NCBI RefSeq assembly: GCF_038433155.1
Contig: NZ_JBCDMW010000010.1
Coordinates: 18,684 to 82,683, forward strand
Length of the DNA stretch: 64,000 bases
Reading direction: 5' to 3'
Origin: Luteococcus sp038433155
GTDB taxonomy: Bacteria > Actinomycetota > Actinomycetes > Propionibacteriales > Propionibacteriaceae
A program made the position numbers and the translations under genes. This document shows positions 1-7,578 of this stretch, piece after piece. The notes beneath the pieces were generated by a model. That model saw only the letters and a program-made list of their open reading frames with translations, was not told the origin of the DNA and made no database searches. Each line of letters begins with the position of its first letter. Positions within the stretch are counted from its first letter, which is position 1.

Positions 1-1
1 C

Positions 2-223
2 AGTGGGCTGGTGCTGGCCTGGGCCCGGGCGCTGGGCGAGTTCGGCGCGACGATCTTCTTCGCCGGCAACCGGGAGGAAGTGACCCAGACCATGCCGCTG
101 GCCATCTTCATCGGTTTCGAGTCAAACCTGGCGCTGGCGGTGGGGCTGTCCTTCGTCCTGCTGCTGGCCAGCCTCGCGGTGCTGGCGGTACTGGCCTGGA
201 CCGGGGAACGGTTGGGGTCCTGA
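2..223 (+). CDS. modB: Molybdate ABC transporter permease ModB, C-terminal fragment
   Basis: This is the last 73 codons of an inner-membrane permease cut by the window edge. The reading frame is open from base 2 to the TGA at 221-223. The stretch ARALGEFGATIFFAGN is the EAA loop of ModB-type permeases, which docks onto the ATPase subunit, and is followed by a final hydrophobic segment (GLSFVLLLASLAVLAVLAW). ModB forms the channel of the ModABC molybdate importer. The start and the rest of the operon lie outside the window. CysU/CysW-type sulfate permeases have a related loop, but ALGEFGATIFFAGN is closest to ModB. Nothing after it suggests further operon genes on this strand. Confidence 0.82.
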   Translation, partial: SGLVLAWARALGEFGATIFFAGNREEVTQTMPLAIFIGFESNLALAVGLSFVLLLASLAVLAVLAWTGERLGS

Positions 224-226
224 GTC

Positions 227-1465
227 TCAGCTCTGGCTGGGAACCGGGTCCTCGGCGCTGCGCGCCGGGGCCGCCTGGGGTGCCGCGGCCGGCGTCACGA
301 AGAAGGCCAGCACCAGCATCACCCCCACCGCCAGCAGGGCGTGCAGCACGCCGGTGTGGTCGCCCAACCAGCCGAGCACCGGCGGGCCGCCCAGGAAGGC
401 GGTGTAGCCGATGGTGGACACCACGCTGATCCGGCGCGCGGCGTGCACGGGATCGTCCGCCGCGGCGGAGATTCCCACCGGAAAGCCCAGGGAGGCCCCG
501 ACGCCCCACAACATGGCGCCCAGGAAGGCCACCGTCGCGTCACCGAAGACCACCAGCGCACAGCCGGCCGCCGCCAGGGCCAGCATGGCGCGCAGCACCG
601 GCACCCGGCCGTGGCGGTCCAGCAGCCCGGTGCCCAGCACCCGCCCCGCGGTCATGAAGGTGAGGAAGACGGCCAGGGCCAGCACCCCCGCCCAGTGCGG
701 CAGGTGGTGCCCCTCGACGAAGGCCACGGCCAGCCAGTCATTGGCGGTGCCCTCCGTGAAGGCCGCGGCCAGCACCACCACGCCCACCAGCAGGGTGCGG
801 GGCTCGGTCCACGCGGATCCCGGCGGGGCACCCGTCGTCGCTGCTGCCGCGTCGGGCTCTGGCTGGTACTGCGTGGGCAGGTAGTGGCGCACCTGCCAGA
901 CGCACACCCCGACGCACACCAGCATCGCCACCACCAGGTGCAGCCAGACCGGCACCCGGGCGGCGCTGAGCCCGGCCCCCAGCAGGGCCGCCAGCACGGT
1001 GCCCCCGCTGAAGGCGGCATGGAACCACGGCATGATGGCCCGGCCCAGGGCGCGTTCAACGGCGGTGCCCTCCAAGTTCATCGAGACATCCCACAGCCCC
1101 ATGCCCAGCCCCACCAGGAAGAGCCCGGCCATCAGCACCTCCCGGGAGGCCAACAGGTCGATCCCCAGGGCGGCCAGGCCGATCCCGACGGCGGCGATGC
1201 CACACCCGGTCAGCACGGCCCGCCCGGCACCCAGCCGATGGGCAATCCGGCCGCTGAGCGGCAGCCCGATTAGGGAGCCAACCGAGACGGCCAGCAGCAC
1301 CACACCCAACTGCCCCGCGCTAAGTTCCAAGGCCTGCTTGACCTCGGGGATCCGTGAGGCCCAGGAGGCGAACAGCATGCCATTCATCGCGAACACCAGC
1401 AGGGTGGCGGTGCGGGCTGCGGCCGCCGCCTCGGAGGGCGGAACTGACTGGTTGGTAGGGCTCAC
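227..1465 (-). CDS. MFS transporter (major facilitator superfamily)
   Basis: This is a 412-residue membrane protein with about 12 hydrophobic segments, the normal size for the family. A motif-A-like loop (GLPLSGRIAHRLGAGR) follows the second segment. The order of glycine-rich helices (GLFLVGLGMGLWDVSMN, FHAAFSGGTVLAALLGAGLS) resembles the YbjJ/fucose-permease-like group of small-molecule exporters. The substrate cannot be read from the sequence. The start is a GTG at 1465, placed 6 nt after a TAGCCT hexamer, so it is probably translated from a leaderless mRNA. Its stop lies 3 nt from the convergent modB stop. It is monocistronic in this window. Confidence 0.85.
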   Translation of the reverse strand: MSPTNQSVPPSEAAAAARTATLLVFAMNGMLFASWASRIPEVKQALELSAGQLGVVLLAVSVGSLIGLPLSGRIAHRLGAGRAVLTGCGIAAVGIGLAALGIDLLASREVLMAGLFLVGLGMGLWDVSMNLEGTAVERALGRAIMPWFHAAFSGGTVLAALLGAGLSAARVPVWLHLVVAMLVCVGVCVWQVRHYLPTQYQPEPDAAAATTGAPPGSAWTEPRTLLVGVVVLAAAFTEGTANDWLAVAFVEGHHLPHWAGVLALAVFLTFMTAGRVLGTGLLDRHGRVPVLRAMLALAAAGCALVVFGDATVAFLGAMLWGVGASLGFPVGISAAADDPVHAARRISVVSTIGYTAFLGGPPVLGWLGDHTGVLHALLAVGVMLVLAFFVTPAAAPQAAPARSAEDPVPSQS

Positions 1466-1471
1466 CAGCCA

Positions 1472-1477
1472 AGGCTA
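1472..1477 (-). promoter_or_regulatory. Putative leaderless -10 box of the MFS gene
   Basis: TAGCCT read on the minus strand lies 6 nt before the GTG at 1465. No Shine-Dalgarno sequence is present, so transcription probably begins at or next to the start codon. Confidence 0.5.
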
Positions 1478-1622
1478 TCCGACCGCCGGCGCGGGGTTCT
1501 GGCTGCCAGCCCGGGCCTGGTGACAGCCGTCACCGGCCGAGACATGGAACTCGGCGCCGTAGAGCCATGGAATGCTGTCGGTCCGCCCACGGTACGTCGG
1601 GCGGAGTTGATCGGCGGTTGCC

Positions 1623-1628
1623 TAGACT
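1623..1628 (+). promoter_or_regulatory. Putative leaderless -10 box
   Basis: TAGACT ends 6 nt before the ATG at 1635 and there is no ribosome binding site between them. The arrangement recurs many times in this window. Confidence 0.5.
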
Positions 1629-1634
1629 CGGCCC

Positions 1635-1943
1635 ATGCCTTCCTACCGTGCCCAGTTCGAGATCCTTGGTCTGCGCCCCGGCAACCCACCCGAGGCGGTG
1701 CTGGACGGGGCCGTCGCGGCGGTACAGGAAAACTTCCACGTCGATGACCGGCAGGTGGACGTGGTGGCCGGAACCGCCCGGATCACGGTGCGGTTCACGG
1801 TTCCCGATTCCTCGGATGACGAGGAGGTGCAGCTGGCGCTGATGGCCACCGAGGCGGCCCGGGAGGCGGTCGACCAGGTGGCCCGGATCGGGAGGCACTG
1901 GGTGCTGCGCCGGGCGGGCGGCCGCTGGCTGCCGGTGGAGTGA
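1635..1943 (+). CDS. Small hypothetical protein, 102 aa
   Basis: I do not recognise a named family. The 102-residue product begins MPSYRAQFEILGLRPGNPPE and has alternating hydrophobic residues, an acidic patch (PDSSDDEEVQ) and a C-terminal basic/tryptophan segment (HWVLRRAGGRWLPVE). It has no signal peptide or membrane segment, so it is probably a small cytoplasmic alpha/beta protein. The start is supported by the TAGACT box 6 nt upstream (leaderless). It lies between the divergent MFS gene and a convergent zinc-ribbon protein. Coding is supported by the uninterrupted high-GC third-position pattern and the well-placed promoter. Confidence 0.7.
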   Translation: MPSYRAQFEILGLRPGNPPEAVLDGAVAAVQENFHVDDRQVDVVAGTARITVRFTVPDSSDDEEVQLALMATEAAREAVDQVARIGRHWVLRRAGGRWLPVE

Positions 1944-2009
1944 TCCTGCCGGTGGGGTGACGTGGGTGGCCGGGTCACCGCCGCCGGGATGGATGATCCC
2001 CGGCCGGCG

Positions 2010-2597
2010 TCAGTCGCAGTTGTCGCAGACGCCGGTCAGGGACATCTGCATGAAGCAGCGCGGGCAGCTGTTGCCCTGCAGCGGCTCCTTCTTGGCGGCG
2101 CGTCCCACCGTCGTCTTCTTGGCGGCCGGCGCCGTGCCCACCACGACGGGCTTGCGCGCCGGGGCGGGGGACGACGAGGCGCCCGGAGCAGCCGACGGGG
2201 ACGCCACCGCCCCTCGCCAGCGGCGGTAGCAGGCCTCGCGCTGGTCGGCGGCGTGCTCCTCGCGATCCTCGAAGTCCACCGGGATCCGGGCGAGCCGGAG
2301 GATCTCGTCATAGGCCTGGCCCACACTGCCGTCGCGACGGGTGGCCAGCGCGGTCAGCAAGGGCAGGTTCTCCGCATCGCACTTGCGGGCGATCATCCCC
2401 AGCAGCGGTGCGATCCACTTGGCCGTGGGCTGCTTGGTGTTGATCCCCGAGCGCTGCTGCACCAGGCGCGCGAGCTTGGTGTACTCGATGCTCTGCTGGG
2501 CCGCGGCGGTCTCCACCAGCAGCTCATGGGCCGCCTGTGCCCAGGCCTTGACCGCACTCACTTGATCGACGAAATCCCCGCTGTCCCTGACCGGCAT
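2010..2597 (-). CDS. Hypothetical protein with C-terminal zinc ribbon, 195 aa
   Basis: The N-terminal 120 residues are helical and soluble (AHELLVETAAAQQSIEYTKL, then a conserved-looking PLLGMIARKCDAENLPLLTALA). An Ala/Pro/Ser-rich linker follows at about 130-170. The protein ends in a short zinc-ribbon-like module, CPRC plus CDNC separated by 11 residues. The start ATG at 2597 has a GGGGAG ribosome binding site about 4 nt upstream. The fold of the N-terminal part is not identified. The four-cysteine tail suggests nucleic-acid or protein binding. The gene is convergent with the 1635-1943 gene. Confidence 0.75.
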   Translation of the reverse strand: MPVRDSGDFVDQVSAVKAWAQAAHELLVETAAAQQSIEYTKLARLVQQRSGINTKQPTAKWIAPLLGMIARKCDAENLPLLTALATRRDGSVGQAYDEILRLARIPVDFEDREEHAADQREACYRRWRGAVASPSAAPGASSSPAPARKPVVVGTAPAAKKTTVGRAAKKEPLQGNSCPRCFMQMSLTGVCDNCD

Positions 2598-2832
2598 CTA
2601 CTCCCCTTGATTGCTCTTCGGCTCCAGTCTTTCGCACGGAGCCCGGACGAGCATACTCGCGCCGCACCCATGCCGTGACCCGGCGGTGTGCCGGCGGCCA
2701 GCTGACGCACAGGCCGCGCCACGCGAAGGCACAGATCGGTGAATTGTGGGTCGCTTTGCCACCTATTTTCGCTGACAGCCAAGGCTTTCCGCCTCTGAGC
2801 GAAATCGCTTGTCAGTGGCCCGATTCTGGCCC

Positions 2833-2838
2833 TAGCGT
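2833..2838 (+). promoter_or_regulatory. Putative -10 box of the PRC/DUF2382 gene
   Basis: TAGCGT lies about 55 nt upstream of the ATG at 2895. That leaves an untranslated leader carrying an AAGGAG ribosome binding site at 2881-2886. Confidence 0.4.
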
Positions 2839-2894
2839 GAATGGTGTCCGGTAAGCGAATCCTCAATGGCTGCAAGCCAGAAGGAGAAATACCC

Positions 2895-3800
2895 ATGACT
2901 GAGAACAACCAGTTCGACCGCACCAACGACGTGAACGACTTCGACCGGTACTACGGCACCGTGATCGATTCCGAGGGCCAGAAGGTCGGCGACGTCGGCC
3001 AGGTCTACCTCGACGACGCCACCGGCCGCCCCGAGTGGGTCACCGTCAAGACCGGTCTGTTCGGCATGAAGGAGACCTTCGTCCCGCTGCGCGGCGAGCA
3101 GATCGCCAACGGTGAGATCCGTGTCCCCTACACCAAGGACCAGATCAAGGGTGCCCCCAGCATCGATCCCGAGGGCCACATCACCGAGGCCGAGGAGCAG
3201 GAGCTGTACCGCTACTACTCCATCGAGCAGGAGGCCGTCGCCGGTTACGACGCCGACCGTCGCACCGAGCAGGTCGTTGACCGTGACGTCACCGCCGGTG
3301 GCGTGGCCAATCTGGACGCCGCTCGCGCCGACCGCGTCGGCCGTGAGGACAACCTGGCCGATGGCGATGTGGTCCGTCACGAGGAGCGCCTGAATGTTGG
3401 CAAGGAGCAGGTGGAGTCCGGCCGCGTCCGGATCCGCAAGCACGTCGTCAACGAGCAGCAGAGCGTGCAGGTGCCGGTGAGCCACGAGGAGCTGCGCGTC
3501 GAGCGCACCCCCATCAAGGACGGCGACGTCGTCTCCGATGGCCAGCTGGCCGAGGGCGAGACCGAGGTCGTGCTGCACGAGGAGCGCCCCGTCGTCTCCA
3601 AGGAGACCGTGGGCGTGGAAAAGGTCAGCGTCGGCACCGAGAAGGTCACCGAGAACCGCACCGTGACCGAGAACGTGGCCAAGGAGCAGATCCAGGTTGA
3701 GGGCGACGGCGTGCGCACCGACCGCGACGAGCAGTTCCGCGACCCGTCGCTGAAGGACAAGATCGAGAACAAGGTGGATGACCTGCGCGACAAGCACTGA
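2895..3800 (+). CDS. PRC-barrel and DUF2382 (YsnF/AvaK-type) stress-associated protein
   Basis: The 301-residue product has an N-terminal PRC-barrel-like domain at roughly residues 10-90 (YYGTVIDSEGQKVGDVGQVY, then GRPEWVTVKTGLFG). A DUF2382 repeat region follows at about 140-280, rich in Glu, Arg and Val, with the characteristic LNVGKEQVESGRVRIRK and VVLHEERPVVSKETVG strands. Proteins of this layout accumulate under stress in many actinomycetes, but their biochemical role is not established. The start at 2895 is chosen over the in-frame ATG at 2841 because AAGGAG lies at 2881-2886. A strong hairpin downstream at 3841-3874 ends the transcript. No signal peptide is visible. Confidence 0.85.
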   Translation: MTENNQFDRTNDVNDFDRYYGTVIDSEGQKVGDVGQVYLDDATGRPEWVTVKTGLFGMKETFVPLRGEQIANGEIRVPYTKDQIKGAPSIDPEGHITEAEEQELYRYYSIEQEAVAGYDADRRTEQVVDRDVTAGGVANLDAARADRVGREDNLADGDVVRHEERLNVGKEQVESGRVRIRKHVVNEQQSVQVPVSHEELRVERTPIKDGDVVSDGQLAEGETEVVLHEERPVVSKETVGVEKVSVGTEKVTENRTVTENVAKEQIQVEGDGVRTDRDEQFRDPSLKDKIENKVDDLRDKH

Positions 3801-3840
3801 GTCCTTCTGCCGGCGGCTCAGCCGCCCGGATGATCTGGAG

Positions 3841-3874
3841 CCGAGGCCCCGAACCACATGGTTCGGGGCCTCGG
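3841..3874 (+). terminator. Rho-independent-type hairpin after the DUF2382 gene
   Basis: Arms of 14-16 bp (CCGAGGCCCCGAAC and its perfect complement) enclose a 2-6 nt loop, 40 nt after the stop codon. There is no strong U-tract, as is common for actinobacterial hairpin terminators. Confidence 0.65.
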
Positions 3875-3945
3875 CCCATGTGGTGCCTGAGGCACTCCGC
3901 GCGACGAATTGCTCCCCCGCCCCGGTGGCTGTCGGTGCCGGCGGC

Positions 3946-3951
3946 TAGCGT
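3946..3951 (+). promoter_or_regulatory. Putative -10 box of the 82-aa gene
   Basis: TAGCGT lies 50 nt upstream of the ATG at 4002, and the leader contains a GGGAGA ribosome binding site. Confidence 0.35.
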
Positions 3952-4001
3952 GGACGTCGTGCAAACACCGCCAGCGTCGGCGGACGTGAAGGGAGACCAG
4001 C

Positions 4002-4250
4002 ATGAGCGAACACCCGCAGGACCACACCCAGGCCAATCAGGACACCTGGAATGACACCAACCGGCAGGACGTGGAGCTGGACCAGGAGGACTACCGGGGC
4101 ACCGCCCGTGACGAGGTCGCCATGGACCAGCACGGTTATCGCGGAACCACCCGCGGCGTGGTCCACGAGGACCGGCCCTGGCTGAAGCAGGACGGGGAGG
4201 CGCCGGAGGAGGGCGAGGCACGCGAGGCGGCCGCCGACGGCGAGCACTGA
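4002..4250 (+). CDS. Small acidic hydrophilic protein, 82 aa
   Basis: The product is very hydrophilic, with no cysteine and only short hydrophobic runs. Two similar segments, LDQEDYRGTARDEVA and MDQHGYRGTTRGVVH, suggest an internal duplication of a D-Q-x-x-YRGTxR unit. The tail is acidic and alanine-rich. It looks intrinsically disordered. GGGAGA lies 7-8 nt before the ATG. It follows the DUF2382 stress protein but has its own putative promoter and is separated by a terminator. No family is recognised and the function is unknown. Confidence 0.65.
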   Translation: MSEHPQDHTQANQDTWNDTNRQDVELDQEDYRGTARDEVAMDQHGYRGTTRGVVHEDRPWLKQDGEAPEEGEAREAAADGEH

Positions 4251-4303
4251 GAGCCCCTCGCCGCCCCAGACGTCACCCCGGCGGGTCCATCCCCCCGTCC
4301 GGG

Positions 4304-4309
4304 TAGACT
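4304..4309 (+). promoter_or_regulatory. Putative leaderless -10 box of the GtrA gene
   Basis: TAGACT ends 7 nt before the GTG at 4317 and there is no ribosome binding site. Confidence 0.5.
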
Positions 4310-4316
4310 CGGCGAC

Positions 4317-4841
4317 GTGATCACACCGGTGCCATCGACGCCAGCCGTCGGCCCGTGGCGCCGGCGTTTTGACCGGCTTCGCGACGGGATCTGGGGCATC
4401 CTGCCCGCCCCGCTGCAGCGGGTGATACCCGCCACCCTGGTGGGCTATGTGTTGATCAACGCCTTCACCTTCTCCACCGACATGGCGCTGCTCACCCTCT
4501 GCTACCGGGTGCTGCACATCCCCTACGGCTTCTCGGTGAGCACGGGCTACATCATCGCGCTCGGCCTGGCCTATCTGTTGAACCGTGCCTTCAACTTCGA
4601 GTCCCACTCCAAGGTGGGTGGGGAGCTGGTCCGCTACGTCGTGGTGGTGGTGATCAACTACACCTGTCTGGTGCTGGGGCTGTCCAAGCTGCTGCACGGG
4701 CTCGGGGTGCAGTTCCAGCTGGCCCGGCTGGTGGCCGCCACCGCAGAGGCGGCCTTCATGTACACCATGATGCGGTTCGTCGTCTTCCGCGGCTCGCGCA
4801 CCACGTCGGAACGCAAGCCCGGCCCGGACACGGCACACTGA
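4317..4841 (+). CDS. GtrA family membrane protein
   Basis: This is a 174-residue protein with four predicted membrane helices at about residues 37-60, 70-92, 105-125 and 133-155, the normal GtrA size and layout. Diagnostic features are an early NAFTF turn, the STGYIIALGLAYLLNRAFNF segment, and a final basic FVVFRGSR. GtrA proteins help move lipid-linked sugars across the membrane for cell-wall or lipid glycosylation. The start is a GTG 7 nt after TAGACT (leaderless). No glycosyltransferase partner is adjacent, so the substrate is unknown. Confidence 0.8.
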   Translation: MITPVPSTPAVGPWRRRFDRLRDGIWGILPAPLQRVIPATLVGYVLINAFTFSTDMALLTLCYRVLHIPYGFSVSTGYIIALGLAYLLNRAFNFESHSKVGGELVRYVVVVVINYTCLVLGLSKLLHGLGVQFQLARLVAATAEAAFMYTMMRFVVFRGSRTTSERKPGPDTAH

Positions 4842-4889
4842 TCCGACGGGCCAACGAGCTCGGTCGGAGCGGCGTCAATCAGCGCATCG

Positions 4890-5810
4890 TCACAGGACGC
4901 GGTGGGCCAACGGCTCACCAGCCCGCAGGCGGTTCACCTGACCCACCAGCAGGTCAACCACCCGGTCTTCCATGCTGGTGGACCGGCCCCCGACGTGCGG
5001 GGTGATCAGCACCCCGGGGGTACGCCACAGCGGGTGGTCACTGGGCAGCGGCTCGGGATCCACCACGTCCAGGGCCACCCGGATCCGGCCGGTCTGGGCG
5101 GCTGCGGTCATGGCGTCGGTGTCCACCAGCGGACCACGCCCGATGTTGACCAGCAGGGCCCCCTGCTTCATCTGGCCGATCAGTTGCTCGTCGAACATCC
5201 CGCGGGTCTGCTCCGTCAGCGGGGCCCCCAGGATCACGATGTCGGCCTCCGAGACCAGCCGGGGCAGGTCCTCGGGGCCATGCACCTCGCCCATGTCGTC
5301 GGTGCGGGCCCGGGACGCGGAGCGGACGACGGTGCACTCGAAGGGCTCCAGCCGCTTGACGATGGCGGTGCCCACTCCCCCGACCCCGACCACCAGGACC
5401 GTCAGCCCCAGCAGACCGGGCGCGAAGCGTTGATTCCACTGCCCCGACGGCTGGTCCGCCAGGTGGATGTGCAGGTCCCGCTGCGCCGCCAACACCAGGG
5501 CCAGGGTGAGTTCGGCCGTCGCCCCCTCGTGCACACCGACGGCATTGCTGTAGCTGACACCCTCGGGCAGGTGGCGGTTCACATTGTCGAAGCCGAGCGA
5601 CTGGGCCTGCACCGCCGCCACGTCCTCCCCCTGCAGGACGTCCAGCACCGTGGCCGGGGACATGTACGGCTGCACGGCCAGATCAATGTGTCCCAGCCCC
5701 GACGGGCCGTCCATCGGCCACACGTGCAACTCGGCTTCGGTTCCCAGCAAGGGTTCCAGACGCTCAAGCAGTTCGGGGGTGGGCAGGGTCACGACGGGCT
5801 TGTTGGACAT
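4890..5810 (-). CDS. D-isomer-specific 2-hydroxyacid dehydrogenase
   Basis: The 306-residue product has a two-domain fold. The Rossmann nucleotide loop is VLVVGVGGVGTAIVKRL (about 145-160). The catalytic Arg lies in LVNIGRGPLVD, the Glu in VDPEPLPSDHPLW and the His in TPHVGGRS. It should interconvert a 2-oxoacid and a D-2-hydroxyacid using NAD(P)H; the substrate is not determinable. The start ATG at 5810 follows TAGTCT by 6 nt, so it is leaderless. The gene converges with the GtrA gene and is followed upstream by a repeated non-coding stretch. Confidence 0.87.
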   Translation of the reverse strand: MSNKPVVTLPTPELLERLEPLLGTEAELHVWPMDGPSGLGHIDLAVQPYMSPATVLDVLQGEDVAAVQAQSLGFDNVNRHLPEGVSYSNAVGVHEGATAELTLALVLAAQRDLHIHLADQPSGQWNQRFAPGLLGLTVLVVGVGGVGTAIVKRLEPFECTVVRSASRARTDDMGEVHGPEDLPRLVSEADIVILGAPLTEQTRGMFDEQLIGQMKQGALLVNIGRGPLVDTDAMTAAAQTGRIRVALDVVDPEPLPSDHPLWRTPGVLITPHVGGRSTSMEDRVVDLLVGQVNRLRAGEPLAHRVL

Positions 5811-5816
5811 GCCGCC

Positions 5817-5822
5817 AGACTA
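5817..5822 (-). promoter_or_regulatory. Putative leaderless -10 box of the 2-hydroxyacid dehydrogenase
   Basis: TAGTCT on the minus strand ends 6 nt before the ATG at 5810. Confidence 0.5.
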
Positions 5823-5983
5823 GCTCGGGCGCCGTGGTCGAGTCCTGTTCGGTGAGGCACGTCGTCGGTCCGGAGCCTCGCAGCGCGGTTCCGCGAGGAG
5901 ACGCGAGCGAGCGAGCGTCGACGAGACGCAGCGCAAGAGGCTACCGGCCCGACGACGAGCCGACCCGTACAACTGCACCCAGG

Positions 5984-6007
5984 GCCTCGACAAGCTCGGC
6001 CGCCGTG
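5984..6007 (+). repeat. Dispersed CCTCGACAAGCTCGG repeat, copy
   Basis: GCCTCGACAAGCTCGGCCGCCGTG-type sequence. The partly palindromic core (TCGACAAGCTCG) recurs at 6172, 25235, 37108, 48043, 50357 and 52217 onward. Confidence 0.75.
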
Positions 6008-6171
6008 ATTGGTCCCTGCCACATGCTTGGGACCGTGGTGAGGTTCGTCGTCGGGTCCGGGAGCCTCGCAGCGCGGTTCCGCGAGGAGACGCGAGCGAGC
6101 GAGCGTCGACGAGACGCAGCGCAAGAGGCTACCGGTCCGACGACGAGCTGACCCGTACAACTACACCGAGG

Positions 6172-6195
6172 GCCTCGACAAGCTCGGCCGCCGTG
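6172..6195 (+). repeat. Dispersed CCTCGACAAGCTCGG repeat, copy
   Basis: Identical to the copy at 5984-6007. It closes the second unit of the tandem repeat. Confidence 0.75.
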
Positions 6196-6218
6196 GGTGG
6201 GACCCTGTTGCCGGCAGA

Positions 6219-7493
6219 TCAGGCGCTGAGGCGGTTCTTGTTCCGGGCCACCAGAGTGGGCGGGGCCTCACCGCGGACGCAGGCCCCGGTCACCACCACC
6301 TGGCTGATCGCCTCCTGGCTGGGCACCTCGAACATCACGTCCAGCAGGGTCTCCTCCAGGATGGCCCGCAGACCACGGGCACCGGTGCCACGCTCCAGCG
6401 CCTTGTTCGCCACTGCCTCCACGGCGTCGTCGGTGAACTCCAGCTGCACCCCGTCCAGCTCGAACATCTTGCGGTACTGCTTGACCAGGGCGTTGCGGGG
6501 CTCTGTGAGGATCCGGGTCAGTGCCTGCTTGTCCAGCGGGCTGACGCTGGCCACCATTGGCAGGCGGCCGATGAACTCCGGGATCAGGCCGAACTTGTGC
6601 AGGTCCTCGGGCGAGACCTGGCTGAACGGATCGGCGATCTCCTCGCGCGCGGCAGGGCTGGTGTTGAAGCCCAGCGGGCGCTTGCCGATCCGGTCATTGA
6701 TGATGTCGTCCAGCCCGGCAAAAGCGCCACCGACGATGAACAGCACATTGGTGGTGTCGATCTGGATGAACTCCTGGTGCGGGTGCTTGCGGCCACCCTG
6801 TGGCGGCACCGACGCCACCGTGCCCTCCAGGATCTTCAGCAGCGCCTGCTGGACGCCCTCACCGGAGACGTCGCGGGTGATCGACGGGTTCTCGCTCTTG
6901 CGGGCCACCTTGTCGATCTCGTCGATGTAGATGATGCCGGTCTCGGCCTTCTTCACGTCGAAGTCGGCGGCCTGGATCAGCTTGAGCAGGATGTTCTCCA
7001 CGTCCTCGCCCACATAACCGGCCTCGGTCAGGGCGGTGGCGTCGGCCATCGCGAAGGGCACGTTGAGCATCTTGGCCAGGGTCTGGGCCAGGTAGGTCTT
7101 GCCGCAGCCCGTCGGGCCGATCATCAGGATGTTGGACTTGCCCAGCTCCACCCCGTCATCGTCGGCAGAACGACGGGTGGGGGCGATCCCGGCCGCGGCC
7201 TGAACCCGCTTGTAGTGGTTGTAGACGGCCACGGCCAAGGTCTTCTTGGCATCGTCCTGGCCGATCACATAGGAGTTCAGGAAGTCCCGGATCTCCGTCG
7301 GCTTGGGGAGGTCGTCCAGCAGGCCGACGTCGCTGCCCTGGCTGAACTCCTCCTCGATGATCTCATTGCACAGATCGATGCACTCGTCACAGATGTACAC
7401 GCCAGAGCCGGCGATCAGCTTCTTGACCTGCTTCTGGCTCTTGCCACAGAAGGAGCAGGTGAACAGGTCACCCGATTCCCCGATGCGTGCCAT
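6219..7493 (-). CDS. clpX: ATP-dependent Clp protease ATP-binding subunit ClpX
   Basis: This 424-residue AAA+ unfoldase feeds substrates to ClpP. The N-terminal zinc-binding domain has Cys13, Cys16, Cys35 and Cys38. Walker A is GPTGCGKT at 126-133 and Walker B is GIIYIDEIDK at about 186-195. The C-terminal small domain contains the sensor-2 region (ERGTGARGLRAILEE). Length and order are those of full ClpX. The ATG has AAGGAAAG upstream. It follows clpP2 after 85 bp that hold a strong hairpin, so it is either transcribed by readthrough or from its own promoter in that gap. Confidence 0.97.
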   Translation of the reverse strand: MARIGESGDLFTCSFCGKSQKQVKKLIAGSGVYICDECIDLCNEIIEEEFSQGSDVGLLDDLPKPTEIRDFLNSYVIGQDDAKKTLAVAVYNHYKRVQAAAGIAPTRRSADDDGVELGKSNILMIGPTGCGKTYLAQTLAKMLNVPFAMADATALTEAGYVGEDVENILLKLIQAADFDVKKAETGIIYIDEIDKVARKSENPSITRDVSGEGVQQALLKILEGTVASVPPQGGRKHPHQEFIQIDTTNVLFIVGGAFAGLDDIINDRIGKRPLGFNTSPAAREEIADPFSQVSPEDLHKFGLIPEFIGRLPMVASVSPLDKQALTRILTEPRNALVKQYRKMFELDGVQLEFTDDAVEAVANKALERGTGARGLRAILEETLLDVMFEVPSQEAISQVVVTGACVRGEAPPTLVARNKNRLSA

Positions 7494-7533
7494 GCGACTT
7501 TCCTTTCAACTCTTGACCAACCCTAACCGGGCC

Positions 7534-7569
7534 GGGTTCCACCCCGCGTGAGGTCGCGGGGTGGAACCC
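7534..7569 (-). terminator. Hairpin between clpP2 and clpX
   Basis: A perfect 15-bp stem (GGGTTCCACCCCGCG and complement) with a 6-nt loop lies 10 nt after the clpP2 stop. It could terminate, attenuate or stabilise the clpP1P2 message. Confidence 0.65.
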
Positions 7570-7578
7570 GGGGTGTCG

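Larger units (their letters stand above)
5852..6206. repeat. Two-copy tandem repeat of about 186 bp, non-coding
   Basis: Copy 1 (about 5852-6020) and copy 2 (about 6038-6206) are nearly identical. Each starts GTGAGG..CGTCGTCGG, carries the block CCTCGCAGCGCGGTTCCGCG, then a purine-rich GCGAGCGAGCGAGCG run, and ends with a copy of the dispersed CCTCGACAAGCTCGGCCGCC repeat. The stretch fills the gap between the dehydrogenase start and the clpX stop. No credible gene is present. Confidence 0.8.

Noticed and set aside
2750..2830. Partial inverted repeats (TTTCGCT / AGCGAAA) before the PRC/DUF2382 gene, considered as an operator
   Set aside because: The arms are short and the spacing long. The AT-richer composition alone could explain them.
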